Assembly: GCF_900105245.1 (NCBI RefSeq)
Contig: NZ_FNSZ01000001.1
Location: 7,066,001-7,130,000 of the forward strand
Length of the DNA stretch: 64,000 nt
From: Streptomyces sp. 1222.5
GTDB lineage: Bacteria; Actinomycetota; Actinomycetes; Streptomycetales; Streptomycetaceae
Reading direction: 5' to 3'
Positions 16,516 through 25,293 of this stretch are shown piece by piece; the first letter of the stretch is position 1; each line of letters opens with the position of its first letter. Position numbers and translations under genes: made by a program. Below the pieces are notes generated by a model that did not search any database, was not told the DNA's origin, and saw only the letters and a program-made list of their open reading frames with translations.

Positions 16516-18129
16516 ATGAGTGAGCAGTCCGCCGAGCCCAAGACCGTCCTGCTGCGCCGCGGGGAGGTGCACAGCCCCGCCGACCCCTTCGCGACCGCGA
16601 TGGTGGTGGAGCGCGGCCAGGTCTCCTGGGTCGGTTCCGAGGGCGCCGCCGACGCCTTCGCCGACGGGGTGGACGAGGTGGTCGACCTCGACGGCGCCCT
16701 GGTGACGCCGGCCTTCACCGACGCCCATGTGCACACCACCGCCACGGGCCTGGCGCTGACCGGCCTCGACCTGTCCACGGCCCCGTCCCTGGACGCGGCC
16801 CTCGCCCTGGTCCGGGAGTTCGCCGCCGCCCGCCCCGGCGACCGGGTGCTGCTGGGCCACGGCTGGGACGCCGCCCGCTGGCCCGGCGGCCGGCCGCCGA
16901 CGCGTGCGGAGCTCGACGAGGCCACCGGTGGCCGCCCGCTGTACCTCTCCCGCATCGACGTGCACTCGGCGGTCGTCACCACCGCCCTGCTGGCCTTGGT
17001 GTCCGGCGACGTCCCGCGCGAGGACGCCCCGCTCACCGCGGACGCCCACCACACCGTGCGCGAGGCCGCCCTCGCCGCCATCACCCCCGCCCAGCGCGCC
17101 GAGGCCCAGCGCACCGCCCTGGCCCACGCGGCCTCCCTCGGCATCGGCTCGGTGCACGAGTGCGGCGGCCCGCAGATCTCCTCCGCGGACGACTTCACCG
17201 CCCTGCTGCGGCTCGCCGGCGAGATCCCCGGGCCCCGCGTCGTCGGCTACTGGGCCGAGCAGGGCGACGAGGGCGTGACCCGGGCGCGCGAGCTCGGAGC
17301 CACGGGTGCGGCCGGGGACCTCTTCGCCGACGGCGCCCTCGGCTCGCACACCGCCTGCCTGCACGAGCCGTACGCCGACGCCGGCCACAGCGGCACCGCC
17401 TACCTGGACGCCGACGCCGTCGCCGCCCATGTCGTCGCCTGCACCGAGGCGGGTCTCCAGGCCGGCTTCCACGCCATCGGCGACGCCGCCGTCACCGCAG
17501 TCGTCGAGGGCCTGCGCGCCGCCGCCGACAAGGTCGGCCTCGCCCGCGTCCGGGCCGCCCGCCACCGCGTCGAGCACGCCGAGATGCTCACGCCAGGGAC
17601 CGTCGCCGCCTTCGCCGAGCTGGGTCTGATCGCCTCCGTCCAGCCCGCCTTCGACGCCCTGTGGGGCGGCGAGGACGGCATGTACGCCCGGCGCCTCGGC
17701 GCCGAGCGGGCCCGCACCCTCAACCCCTACGCGGCCCTGCTGCGGGCCGGTGTGCCCCTCGCCTTCGGCTCCGACAGCCCTGTCACCCCGCTCGACCCGT
17801 GGGGCACGGTCCGTGCCGCGGCCTTCCACCACACGCCCGAGCACCGCATCTCCGTCCGCGCCGCCTTCACCGCGCACACGCGCGGCGGCTGGCGGGCCGT
17901 GGGACGGGACGACGCGGGGGTCCTGGTACCCGGTGCGCCCGCCGACTACGCCGTCTGGCGCACCGGCGAACTGGTCGTGCAGGCACCCGACGACCGGGTC
18001 GCCCGCTGGTCGACGGACCCCCGCTCCGGCACCCCCGGCCTGCCCGACCTCACCCCGGGCCGTGAGCTGCCGGTCTGCCTGCGGACCGTGGTGGGCGGGC
18101 GGACGGTGTTCGTACGGCCGGGCGAGTGA
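16516..18129 (+). CDS. YtcJ-like metal-dependent amidohydrolase
   Basis: 537 residues. TIM-barrel amidohydrolase of the YtcJ/AmdH type: TPAFTDAHVHTTATGLALTG (HxH metal motif), LLGHGWDAARWPGG, DGALGSHTACLHEPY, GFHAIGDAAV (metal His), RVEHAEMLTP (His), VPLAFGSDSPVTPLDPW (Asp). The C-terminal beta-sandwich ends GGRTVFVRPGE. The family hydrolyses C-N bonds in small heterocycles or amides; the substrate is unknown. Located after an Lrp regulator and followed by a hairpin (18148-18169). Confidence 0.92.
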   Translation: MSEQSAEPKTVLLRRGEVHSPADPFATAMVVERGQVSWVGSEGAADAFADGVDEVVDLDGALVTPAFTDAHVHTTATGLALTGLDLSTAPSLDAALALVREFAAARPGDRVLLGHGWDAARWPGGRPPTRAELDEATGGRPLYLSRIDVHSAVVTTALLALVSGDVPREDAPLTADAHHTVREAALAAITPAQRAEAQRTALAHAASLGIGSVHECGGPQISSADDFTALLRLAGEIPGPRVVGYWAEQGDEGVTRARELGATGAAGDLFADGALGSHTACLHEPYADAGHSGTAYLDADAVAAHVVACTEAGLQAGFHAIGDAAVTAVVEGLRAAADKVGLARVRAARHRVEHAEMLTPGTVAAFAELGLIASVQPAFDALWGGEDGMYARRLGAERARTLNPYAALLRAGVPLAFGSDSPVTPLDPWGTVRAAAFHHTPEHRISVRAAFTAHTRGGWRAVGRDDAGVLVPGAPADYAVWRTGELVVQAPDDRVARWSTDPRSGTPGLPDLTPGRELPVCLRTVVGGRTVFVRPGE

Positions 18130-18664
18130 TCTACCGGGGTGGCGCGGCGGCGGCCGATCCCGGCCGCCGCGTCGCCCGACCTGCGCATCCTCCGCCCGCA
18201 CTGCGGGGAAGCCGCTGTCCGCGCAGGTCAGGGGAGTGTTGACAGTCGGCGGCCGGGGGCCGGTAGGTTCGGCCGAGTCCACCACCGGACGCCCGACCGG
18301 GGAGTGTTCACGCAACTCGTCGCAGCGCCGCTGGGTCAGGGACGGTGTGCCGCACCGGGCACCGCCACTGGGAGCCAGGCTCAGCGCCCGCGCCGACGGG
18401 GGAACGTTCCAGCCGGTCGGCCAGGTGTGACCCGGGTGGGGCCCGGGCGCTCAGTAGACAACGGCTTTCGGTCGATCCGCAGCCAGCGGGTCCCAGGTCG
18501 GCCCGAAGGGCGCCGGGCCCCCACCGTCGCGGTACGCGCGTGCCGTAACCGGCCTTCTTACCCCGCTTTTGTGCAATCGACACCGCCGGGGGACCGCGTC
18601 GGCGCGTCATGCCAGGCCGCGGCCACTATGGTGGATCCCTGCGTACGACATTGAAGGGGCAGCA
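18130..18664. other. Intergenic 535 bp
   Basis: Contains the amidohydrolase terminator-like hairpin (18148-18169). A weak promoter candidate on the plus strand reads TTGACA (18239-18244), 19-base spacer, TAGGTT (18264-18269). Short frames in the remainder have no recognisable product. The ppm promoter probably lies around 18610-18650 (TATGGT at 18628). Confidence 0.5.
18148..18169 (+). terminator. Hairpin after amidohydrolase gene
   Basis: 9-bp arms CGGCGGCCG (18148-18156) and CGGCCGCCG (18161-18169), 4-base loop, 18 bp after the stop codon. Confidence 0.55.
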
Positions 18665-19459
18665 GTGAACGACGGCGACGGGACCCTCGCGGCCAAGGCC
18701 CAGGGGCGACAGTTCGGTCCGCTCGGCCTGGCCTTGGTGATCATTCCGACCTACAACGAGGCGGAGAACATCAAGACCATCGTCGGCCGGGTGCGCAAGG
18801 CCGTCCCCGAGGCGCACGTACTCATCGCGGACGACAACAGCCCCGACGGCACGGGCAAGCTCGCCGACGAACTCGCCGCCGACGACGCCCACGTGCAGGT
18901 GCTGCACCGCAAGGGCAAGGAAGGCCTGGGCGCCGCCTACCTCGCGGGCTTCCGCTGGGGCATGGAGCACGGCTACGGCGTGCTGGTGGAGATGGACGCC
19001 GACGGCTCCCACCAGCCCGAGGAACTGCCCCGCCTGCTCACCGCCCTCAAGGGTGCCGACCTCGTCCTCGGCTCGCGCTGGGTGCCCGGCGGCCGGGTGG
19101 TGAACTGGCCCAAGTCGCGCGAGTTCATCTCCCGCGGCGGCAGCCTCTACTCCCGCCTCGCCCTGGACCTGCCGCTGCGCGACATCACCGGCGGCTACCG
19201 CGCCTTCCGCCGAGAGACCCTGGAGGGCCTGGGCCTCGGCGAGGTCGCCTCACAGGGCTACTGCTTCCAGGTCGACCTGGCGCGGCGCGCGGTCAAGGCC
19301 GGCTACCACGTCGTCGAGGTGCCGATCACCTTCGTCGAGCGCGAGCTGGGCGACTCCAAGATGAGCAAGAACATCGTCGTCGAGGCGCTGTGGCGGGTCA
19401 CCGCCTGGGGCGTGGGCGACCGCGTCGACAAGATCACCGGCAAGGGCAAGCAGGCCTAG
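18665..19459 (+). CDS. ppm1: Polyprenol-phosphate mannose synthase (Ppm/DPM family)
   Basis: 264 residues from GTG 18665 behind AAGGGGCAGC. GT2 family catalytic domain: VIIPTYNEAENIKTIVGRVR, IADDNSPDGTG, VEMDADGSHQPEELPRLL (DxD), LGSRWVPGGRVVNWPK, DITGGYRAFRRE and FVERELGDSKMSKNIV, all signatures of dolichol/polyprenol-phosphate mannosyltransferases. It transfers mannose from GDP-mannose to polyprenol phosphate at the membrane for protein O-mannosylation; in S. coelicolor this activity is needed for phage phiC31 infection. It is the catalytic domain only, without the acyltransferase domain seen in the mycobacterial fused protein. Confidence 0.93.
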   Translation: MNDGDGTLAAKAQGRQFGPLGLALVIIPTYNEAENIKTIVGRVRKAVPEAHVLIADDNSPDGTGKLADELAADDAHVQVLHRKGKEGLGAAYLAGFRWGMEHGYGVLVEMDADGSHQPEELPRLLTALKGADLVLGSRWVPGGRVVNWPKSREFISRGGSLYSRLALDLPLRDITGGYRAFRRETLEGLGLGEVASQGYCFQVDLARRAVKAGYHVVEVPITFVERELGDSKMSKNIVVEALWRVTAWGVGDRVDKITGKGKQA

Positions 19460-19529
19460 TCCGCACCGCTTCGTTTTCCCCGGTCAGCCCCTTATCCCGC
19501 GCTGAGCCGCCGCCAGGCACACTGGGAGC

Positions 19530-20081
19530 ATGACGACTGGCGCTCCCACCTCTCCGTACACCGCCCGCCCCCGGCGCTCCGGGCTGCGCAGGTACCTGCC
19601 GCTCGGTGTGGCCGCCTGGCTGGTGCTGGAGATCTGGCTGCTGACCCTGGTCGCGGGCGCGGCCGGGGGGCCCACCGTGTTCCTGCTCCTCGTGGCCGGC
19701 GTCGTGGCCGGCTCCGTGGTGATCAAGCGGGCGGGACGCCGCGCCTTCCAGAGCCTCAACGAGGCCCTTCAGCGAGGCGGATCACCCGAGCGCGGCGGTG
19801 GCAACGGCCTCATGATGCTCGGCGGCCTGCTGCTGATCATCCCGGGCCTGATCTCCGACGCTGCCGGGCTGCTGCTGCTGGTCCCGCCGGTGCAGAAGGC
19901 CGTGAGCCGCTACGCCGAGAGTGCCGTGGAGAAGAGGCTCCGCAAGGCCACACCCGGCAGCCTGGGCGACGCCTTCCAGCAGGCCCGCATGCACCGCCCC
20001 GACGGCAAGGTGGTGCAGGGCGAGGTCATCCGCGAGGACCGTCCGGAGGCGGGGGAGCAGCGGCCGCCGCTGACGCGCTGA
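19530..20081 (+). CDS. fxsA: FxsA family membrane protein
   Basis: 183 residues. A basic N-terminus precedes two hydrophobic stretches, RYLPLGVAAWLVLEIWLLTL and GGPTVFLLLVAGVVAGSVVI. The motif GLMMLGGLLLIIPGLISDAA then GLLLLVPPVQ is the FxsA signature. The C-terminal tail is polar (KRLRKATPGSLGDAFQ). In E. coli FxsA (suppressor of F exclusion of T7) is a membrane protein of unclear function. It follows ppm by 70 bp, and the neighbouring rbpA is convergent. Confidence 0.93.
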   Translation: MTTGAPTSPYTARPRRSGLRRYLPLGVAAWLVLEIWLLTLVAGAAGGPTVFLLLVAGVVAGSVVIKRAGRRAFQSLNEALQRGGSPERGGGNGLMMLGGLLLIIPGLISDAAGLLLLVPPVQKAVSRYAESAVEKRLRKATPGSLGDAFQQARMHRPDGKVVQGEVIREDRPEAGEQRPPLTR

Positions 20082-20131
20082 GCCGGGCGGGCGGCGCGCC
20101 GGACCGCCCCTCGCGAGAGATCATGACGAAA

Positions 20132-20170
20132 AACCGCGGGCGCCGTACGTGATGTACGGCGCCCACGGTT
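20132..20170 (-). terminator. Terminator of rbpA (T-run on minus strand)
   Basis: A 17-bp stem with one mismatch (20132-20148 paired with 20154-20170), 5-base loop. On the minus strand it is followed by TTTTT, a classical factor-independent terminator 15 bp after the rbpA stop. It also lies downstream of fxsA (stop 20081). Confidence 0.88.
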
Positions 20171-20184
20171 CTGTCGTCTGCGTG

Positions 20185-20559
20185 TTACGCGGACTTGCGG
20201 CTGTCCCGAGGGTGAACCGCGATGTTCATCGCCCCCGAGCGCAGAACCGCCAGGCGCTCCTCGAGGACCTCTTCGAGCTCCTCACGGGTGCGCCGCTCCA
20301 TCAGCATGTCCCAATGGGTACGCGCGGGCTTGGCCTTCTTCTCTTCAGGGCCGTCGCCGTCAACGAGGAGTGCTGGGGCCCCGCAGACCTTGCACTCCCA
20401 CTCCGGCGGGATCTCCGCCTCGACCGAGAAGGGCATCTCGAAGCGGTGCCCCTTCTCGCATGCGTACTCCACGGCCTGGCGCGGAGCCAGGTCGATACCG
20501 CGGTCCGTCTCGTAGCTGGTCACTACGAGGCGCGTACCGCGAAGAGCTCGCTCACTCAT
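20185..20559 (-). CDS. rbpA: RNA polymerase-binding protein RbpA
   Basis: 124 residues. Characteristic core: MSERALRGTRLVVTSYETDR, Zn/fold region EYACEKGHRFEMPFSVEAEI with CKVCG (two Cys near residues 56-59), then the basic-linker and sigma-interaction domain ARTHWDMLMERRTREELEEV. RbpA binds RNA polymerase holoenzyme with HrdB and helps open-complex formation; in S. coelicolor it also affects rifampicin tolerance. A sigma-R type promoter lies upstream (20621-20646), as known for S. coelicolor rbpA. Confidence 0.96.
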   Translation of the reverse strand: MSERALRGTRLVVTSYETDRGIDLAPRQAVEYACEKGHRFEMPFSVEAEIPPEWECKVCGAPALLVDGDGPEEKKAKPARTHWDMLMERRTREELEEVLEERLAVLRSGAMNIAVHPRDSRKSA

Positions 20560-20620
20560 GAATCGTGCCTCCCGGGCTTGTCGCCCACAGGACAGGTGTC
20601 GCTGTCGTCGTCATCCGGTC

Positions 20621-20646
20621 AACGTCCGGTCGGCGGTAAAGATTCC
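20621..20646 (-). promoter_or_regulatory. Sigma-R type promoter of rbpA
   Basis: Minus strand has GGAAT (20646-20642), exactly 18 bases, then GTT (20623-20621), matching the sigma-R consensus GGAAT-N18-GTT. It lies about 60 bp upstream of the rbpA ATG and implies induction by disulfide (thiol-oxidative) stress. Confidence 0.85.
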
Positions 20647-20722
20647 CGTTCCGTGTCCCGTTCCGGGTCACGCGTCGCCGTCGTAGCCGCCCCTTGTTCT
20701 ACCCACAGGCGCCCGGTTTGTC

Positions 20723-20740
20723 ACATCTGCTAGCAGATGT
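20723..20740. repeat. 18-bp perfect palindrome upstream of rbpA
   Basis: ACATCTGCTAGCAGATGT reads the same on both strands. It lies 77 bp upstream of the rbpA sigma-R promoter and 98 bp after the stop of the upstream MFS gene on the same strand. It may be a regulator operator or a hairpin; no T-run follows. Confidence 0.7.
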
Positions 20741-20837
20741 CACCCAGCGTTTCGGCATCTTTGACGCGCAGTAACGGTACGCCTGGCAGGCCAAACGCGT
20801 ACACTACCGCCCTTTGGGTTTGAACGCTAAATCGAAG

Positions 20838-22184
20838 CTAGATCTTCTCCGGAACCGGGTTCCCCGCCGCGCCGATCGCACGCCGCACCGGGACCCGGGC
20901 GAGCAGGACGAACCCGATGACGAAGAAGGCCACGAGCGACACGATCGCCGAACGGTAGCTTCCGGTCAGCTGGTAGGTCAGGCCGAACAGCAGCGGCCCG
21001 AGCCAGCTCATCCCGCGGTCGCTCAGTTCGTACGCCGCGAAGTACTCGGCCTCCTTGCCCGGCGGCACCAGGTGGGAGAAGAGCGACCGGGACAGCGCCT
21101 GGCTGCCGCCGAGGACCAGTCCGATCCCGGAGGCCAGCACGAAGAACCACACCGGGGCCTTCGCGGGCAGGAAGTAGCCGGCGGCCAGGGTCGCCGTCCA
21201 GGCCACCAGCGAGCCGAGGATCGTCCGCCGGGCACCGTACGTCCGGGCCAGCCGTCCCATCGCCAGCGCCCCGGCCACGGCGAGGACCTGGACCAGGAGC
21301 ACGGCCCCGATCAGCGTCGACTGCCCGAGGCCCAGCTCCTCGGAGCCGTAGACCGAGGCCTGGGTGATCACCGTCTGGATGCCGTCGTTGTAGACCAGAT
21401 AGGCCAGCAGGAACGACAGCGTCAGCGGATGGCCGCGCATGTCGCGGACGGTGCCCAAGAGCTGCCGCAGCCCGGGGGCCGTCGCCCGCTCCGCGCGCGC
21501 GTGCCGGTCCCGGAGCCGGCGCAGCGGTACGAGGGTGAAGGCGCCCCACCACAGGCCTGCCGAGGCCAGGCAGACGCGGACCGCGGCCGTCTCGGACAGG
21601 CCGAAGGAGTCGTGCGCCGTGTACAGCACCAGGTTGGCGACGAGGACCAGGGACCCCGCCGCGTACCCGAAGGCCCAGCCGCGCGAGGAGACGGCGTCGC
21701 GTTCGTCGGGCGGGGCGATCTGCGGCAGGTAGGAGTTGTAGAGCATCATCGCGACGGACTGCGCCGCGTTGGCCACGACGAGCAGCACCCCGCCCAGCAG
21801 GTACCGGTCGCCGTCGAGGAAGAACATGCCGGTGGTCGCCGCCGCACCGGTGTAGGCCGCCGCCGCGAGCAGCGGCTTCTTACGGCCCGTGCGGTCGGCG
21901 GCACCGCCCACGAGCGGCATCACCACGACGGCCGCGATCACCGACAGGGACACCGAGTAGGCGAAGAAGGAGCCGGCTCGAACCGGGACGCCCAGCGGAT
22001 GCACATAGCCGTCGGCGTCCGCGGCATGCTCGGCGACCGCGGTGAGGTACGGGCCGAGGAACACGGTGAGGACGCTCGTGGAGTAGACCGAGCACGCCCA
22101 GTCGTAGAAGTACCAGCCGCGCTGTTCGCGCTTCCGGCCGGCGGTCTCGTCCGCCGTGTGTGTGCGCACGGTCTCGGTGCCCAC
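20838..22184 (-). CDS. MFS transporter, UMF1/Atg22-like
   Basis: 448 residues with 12 hydrophobic segments. The N-terminus GWYFYDWACSVYSTSVLTVF and the MFS loop GGAADRTGRKKPLL are seen, then the second-half motif AMGRLARTYGARRTILGSL. The YFYDWA start is typical of the UMF1 (Vps22/BtlA-like) branch. Substrate unknown. It is the last gene of a minus-strand group with the GDPD and yczE-like genes upstream (62 bp after the GDPD stop). Confidence 0.88.
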   Translation of the reverse strand: MGTETVRTHTADETAGRKREQRGWYFYDWACSVYSTSVLTVFLGPYLTAVAEHAADADGYVHPLGVPVRAGSFFAYSVSLSVIAAVVVMPLVGGAADRTGRKKPLLAAAAYTGAAATTGMFFLDGDRYLLGGVLLVVANAAQSVAMMLYNSYLPQIAPPDERDAVSSRGWAFGYAAGSLVLVANLVLYTAHDSFGLSETAAVRVCLASAGLWWGAFTLVPLRRLRDRHARAERATAPGLRQLLGTVRDMRGHPLTLSFLLAYLVYNDGIQTVITQASVYGSEELGLGQSTLIGAVLLVQVLAVAGALAMGRLARTYGARRTILGSLVAWTATLAAGYFLPAKAPVWFFVLASGIGLVLGGSQALSRSLFSHLVPPGKEAEYFAAYELSDRGMSWLGPLLFGLTYQLTGSYRSAIVSLVAFFVIGFVLLARVPVRRAIGAAGNPVPEKI

Positions 22185-22246
22185 CCGTGCCCTCGCTTCC
22201 CCGCCGAAGTGCCGTGCGAAGGCGCGGCCCCGGCCGGTCCGGTCGC

Positions 22247-23023
22247 TCAGACCCAGACGCCGCGGTCCTCCATGACCTTGCGCAACGTGTCGATGTGATC
22301 GGTCATGATGCCATCAACGCCCAGCTCCAGGAGCCGGTGCATCCGCGCGGGTTCGTTGACCGTCCACACGTGCACCTGCAGCCCGCGCGCGTGGGCGGCG
22401 CGGACGAAGCGCTGGTCGACCACCGGGACTCCCGACTGGGCCTCGGGCACCTGTGCCGCGACGGCGGACCGGCGCACCGCGGCGGGCAGCCCCCAGGACC
22501 GCAGCCGCAGGCTGAGCACCCCCCGGGTGCCGAACGAGGTGGCCAGGCGCGGTCCGGCCAGCCGCTGGGCCCGCAGCACGCGTGCCTCGGAGAAGGAGCC
22601 CACGCAGACCCGGTCCCAGGCGTCGGTGCGCTCGATCAGGTCCAGCAGGGGCCGCAGGGCCGGCTCCGCCTTGATGTCGACGTTCCAGCGGACCTCGGGG
22701 AAGGTCTCCAGCAGTTCCTCGAACAGCGGCACCGGCTCCCGGCCGCCCACGCGCGCCTGCCGTACGTCGTCCCACCGCAGGTCCGCGATCCGGCCCGCGC
22801 CGTCGGTGACCCGGTCCAGGGTCGTGTCGTGGAAGGCGACGAGACGGCCGTCGGCCGTGGCGTGGACGTCGGTCTCCATGTACCGGTAGCCCGTCTCGAA
22901 CGCGCGCCGGAACTGCGCCACGGTGTTCTCCAGCCCGTCGGCGGCCCCGCCGCGGTGGGCGAAGGCGATGGGCCCCGGATGGTCCAGGTAGGGGTGGCGT
23001 ATGGGCGGTGTCGTGAGGGTCAC
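22247..23023 (-). CDS. Glycerophosphodiester phosphodiesterase
   Basis: 258 residues from GTG 23023. GDPD signature: IAFAHRGGAADGLENTVAQF (His and Glu), METDVHATADGRLVAFHDTT, VRWNVDIKAEPAL, then QVHVWTVNEP and GVDGIMTDHIDTLR. It hydrolyses glycerophosphodiesters to glycerol-3-phosphate and alcohol. No signal peptide, so cytosolic. It overlaps the preceding yczE-like gene by 4 bp (GTGA), so the two are coupled. Confidence 0.93.
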   Translation of the reverse strand: MTLTTPPIRHPYLDHPGPIAFAHRGGAADGLENTVAQFRRAFETGYRYMETDVHATADGRLVAFHDTTLDRVTDGAGRIADLRWDDVRQARVGGREPVPLFEELLETFPEVRWNVDIKAEPALRPLLDLIERTDAWDRVCVGSFSEARVLRAQRLAGPRLATSFGTRGVLSLRLRSWGLPAAVRRSAVAAQVPEAQSGVPVVDQRFVRAAHARGLQVHVWTVNEPARMHRLLELGVDGIMTDHIDTLRKVMEDRGVWV

Positions 23024-23682
23024 CCCCGCAGTATCGCTCCCTCCGGTGTCGCGGCGGCAACGACCGTGCCGCGGTCCGGTGCCGGGGGGACGGCGAACAT
23101 CCGCAGGAAGAACTGGGCCAGCGGACCGATGGAGACGGCGTACAGCACCGTGCCGATGCCGATGGTGCCGCCCAGCAGGAACCCGGTGACCACGACCGCG
23201 ATCTCGACCCCCGTCCGCATCAGCCGGATCGAGCGGCCGGTACGCCGGTGCAGTCCCGTCATCAGCCCGTCGCGCGGGCCCGGCCCGAAGTCCGCCGCGA
23301 TGTACAGACCGGTCGCCACGCCGTTCAGCACGATGCCCGCGAGCAGGAGCGGCACGCGTACGGCGAGCGTGCGTGCGTCCGGGAGGAGCGCGAGCGTGCC
23401 GTCCATGGCGAGGCCGACGACGAAGACGTTCGAGACCGTTCCGAGTCCGGGGCGCTGGCGCAGCGGGATCCACAGGAGCAGCACCGCCGCCCCCACCACG
23501 ATCGACACCACGCCGATGGTCAGCCCGGTGAGCTCCGCGAGCCCCTGGTGCAGCACGTTCCAGGGCTCCAGGCCGAGCCCCGCCCGCACGAGCAGCGCGG
23601 AACTCGCGCCGTACAGCGCGAGTCCGGCGTAGAGCTGGATCGAACGGCGTCCGAGACGGCCGTGTCTCGACATGACGGACAC
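23020..23682 (-). CDS. YczE/YitT-family membrane protein
   Basis: 220 residues if read from GTG 23682 (ATG 23673 possible). Five or six hydrophobic segments include LYAGLALYGASSALLVRAGL, GVVSIVVGAAVLLLWIPL and VEIAVVVTGFLLGGTIGIGT. The motifs LGLEPWNVLHQGLAELTGL and ADFGPGPRDGLMTGL are diagnostic of the YczE/YyaS/YitT family. Function is poorly known; B. subtilis YczE lies beside a MocR-type regulator and affects bacillaene production. Here too it is divergent from a MocR gene (next entry), which suggests regulation by it. Confidence 0.85.
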   Translation of the reverse strand: MSVMSRHGRLGRRSIQLYAGLALYGASSALLVRAGLGLEPWNVLHQGLAELTGLTIGVVSIVVGAAVLLLWIPLRQRPGLGTVSNVFVVGLAMDGTLALLPDARTLAVRVPLLLAGIVLNGVATGLYIAADFGPGPRDGLMTGLHRRTGRSIRLMRTGVEIAVVVTGFLLGGTIGIGTVLYAVSIGPLAQFFLRMFAVPPAPDRGTVVAAATPEGAILRG

Positions 23683-23784
23683 GACATACCCCCCTGGGTG
23701 GTGGCGGTGGCCTGACGCATGACACTCTGTGGCGTGGGATGACTCGGCATCCATGGCCAATTCGGGGAAGGTGGACTGATCGTC

Positions 23785-25293
23785 ATGGCGCAGTGGACCT
23801 CTGCGATGGGGGCCGCCCAGCTGGCACGGCTCCTCAACTCCCAGCAGGAGCGGCCCGCCGGCCCCGGCACCCGGCGCCCGCCCGCCTACCGTGCCCTGGC
23901 CGACGGCATCCGGCTGCTGGTGCTCGAAGGCCGCGTTCCGGTGGCCGCCCGCCTCCCCGCCGAGCGGGAACTCGCCCTCGCCCTCTCCGTGAGCCGGACC
24001 ACCGTGGCGGCCGCCTACGAGGCGCTGCGCGCCGAGGGCTTCCTGGAGTCCCGGCGCGGAGCCGGGAGCTGGACCGCGGTGCCTGCGGGCAACCCGCTGC
24101 CCGCGCGGGGCCTGGAACCGCTGCCCCCCGAGGCCCTGGGCTCGGTGATCGACCTGGGCTGCGCCTCGCTCCCGGCGCCCGAACCGTGGCTCACCCGCGC
24201 GGTCCAGGGCGCCCTGGAGGAGCTGCCGCCGTACGCGCACACGCACGGCGACTATCCGGCCGGGCTGCCCGCCCTGCGCGCGATGATCGCCGAGCGCTAC
24301 ACGTCGCGCGGGATCCCCACGATGCCGGAACAGATCATGGTGACGACCGGTGCGATGGGCGCCATCGACGCGATCTGCCACCTCTTCGCCGGCCGCGGCG
24401 AGCGGATCGCCGTGGAGTCCCCGTCCTACGCCAACATCCTCCAGCTGATGCGGGAGGCGGGCGCCCGGCTCGTACCCGTCGCCATGGCCGAGGGGCTGAC
24501 CGGCTGGGACCTGGACCGCTGGCGCCAGGTGCTGCGCGAGGCAGCGCCGCGCCTCGCCTACGTCGTCGCCGACTTCCACAACCCCACCGGCGCGCTCGCC
24601 GACGAGGACCAGCGGCGCCGGCTCGTGGACGCGGCCCGCTCGGCCGGCACGGTGCTCGTCGCCGACGAGACGATGTCCGAACTCTGGCTCGACGAGGAGT
24701 ACCGGGACGGCGGCATGCCCCGCCCCGTGTGCGGCTTCGACCCGGCCGGTTCCACGGTGATCACCGTCGGCTCGGCCAGCAAGGCGTTCTGGGCGGGCAT
24801 GCGGATCGGCTGGGTGCGCGCCGCTCCGGACGTCATCCGCAGCCTGGTCGCGGCGCGCGCGTACGCCGACCTGGGCACGCCCGTTCTGGAGCAGCTCGCC
24901 GTGAACTGGCTGTTCAGCACCGGCGGCTGGGAGCAGGCCGTGGACCTGCGGCGCGAGCAGGCCCGTGAGAACCGGGACGCGCTGGTGACCGCCGTACGCC
25001 GGGAACTGCCCGGCTGGGAGTTCGAGGTCCCGCGGGGCGGCCTGACCCTCTGGGTGCGCGCCGGCGGCCTCTCCGGCTCCCGGCTGGCGGAGATGGGGGA
25101 GCGCGTCGGCGTCCGTGTCCCGTCCGGCCCGCGTTTCGGCGTCGACGGCGCCTTCGAGGGCTATGTCCGGCTCCCGTTCACGGTCGGGGGAGCGGTGGCC
25201 GACGAGGCTGCGGCCCGGCTCGCGGCCGCGGCCCGGCTCGTGGAGTCCGGGGCGACGGGGAGCTCGGAGGCACCGCGCACGTTCGTGGCGTAG
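23785..25293 (+). CDS. MocR-type GntR / PLP-aminotransferase regulator
   Basis: 502 residues. N-terminal GntR winged helix: AYRALADGIRLLVLEGRVPV, then RLPAERELALALSVSRTTVA. C-terminal fold-type I aminotransferase domain: TTGAMGAIDAI, VVADFHNPTG, VADETMSELWLDEEY, TVGSASKAFWAGMRIGW (PLP-binding Lys in SASK). Such fusions sense PLP or an amino compound and regulate a neighbouring gene, here probably the divergent yczE-like operon. Gap to the divergent gene is about 100 bp, which would hold the operator. Confidence 0.93.
   Translation: MAQWTSAMGAAQLARLLNSQQERPAGPGTRRPPAYRALADGIRLLVLEGRVPVAARLPAERELALALSVSRTTVAAAYEALRAEGFLESRRGAGSWTAVPAGNPLPARGLEPLPPEALGSVIDLGCASLPAPEPWLTRAVQGALEELPPYAHTHGDYPAGLPALRAMIAERYTSRGIPTMPEQIMVTTGAMGAIDAICHLFAGRGERIAVESPSYANILQLMREAGARLVPVAMAEGLTGWDLDRWRQVLREAAPRLAYVVADFHNPTGALADEDQRRRLVDAARSAGTVLVADETMSELWLDEEYRDGGMPRPVCGFDPAGSTVITVGSASKAFWAGMRIGWVRAAPDVIRSLVAARAYADLGTPVLEQLAVNWLFSTGGWEQAVDLRREQARENRDALVTAVRRELPGWEFEVPRGGLTLWVRAGGLSGSRLAEMGERVGVRVPSGPRFGVDGAFEGYVRLPFTVGGAVADEAAARLAAAARLVESGATGSSEAPRTFVA

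Noticed and set aside
18308..18610. 100-codon minus-strand ORF before ppm
   Set aside because: Arg-rich with no recognisable motif or convincing start; more likely noncoding.
20814..22298. 494-codon plus-strand ORF over the MFS gene
   Set aside because: Antisense to a clear 12-TM transporter; low-complexity Gln/Arg/Gly composition.
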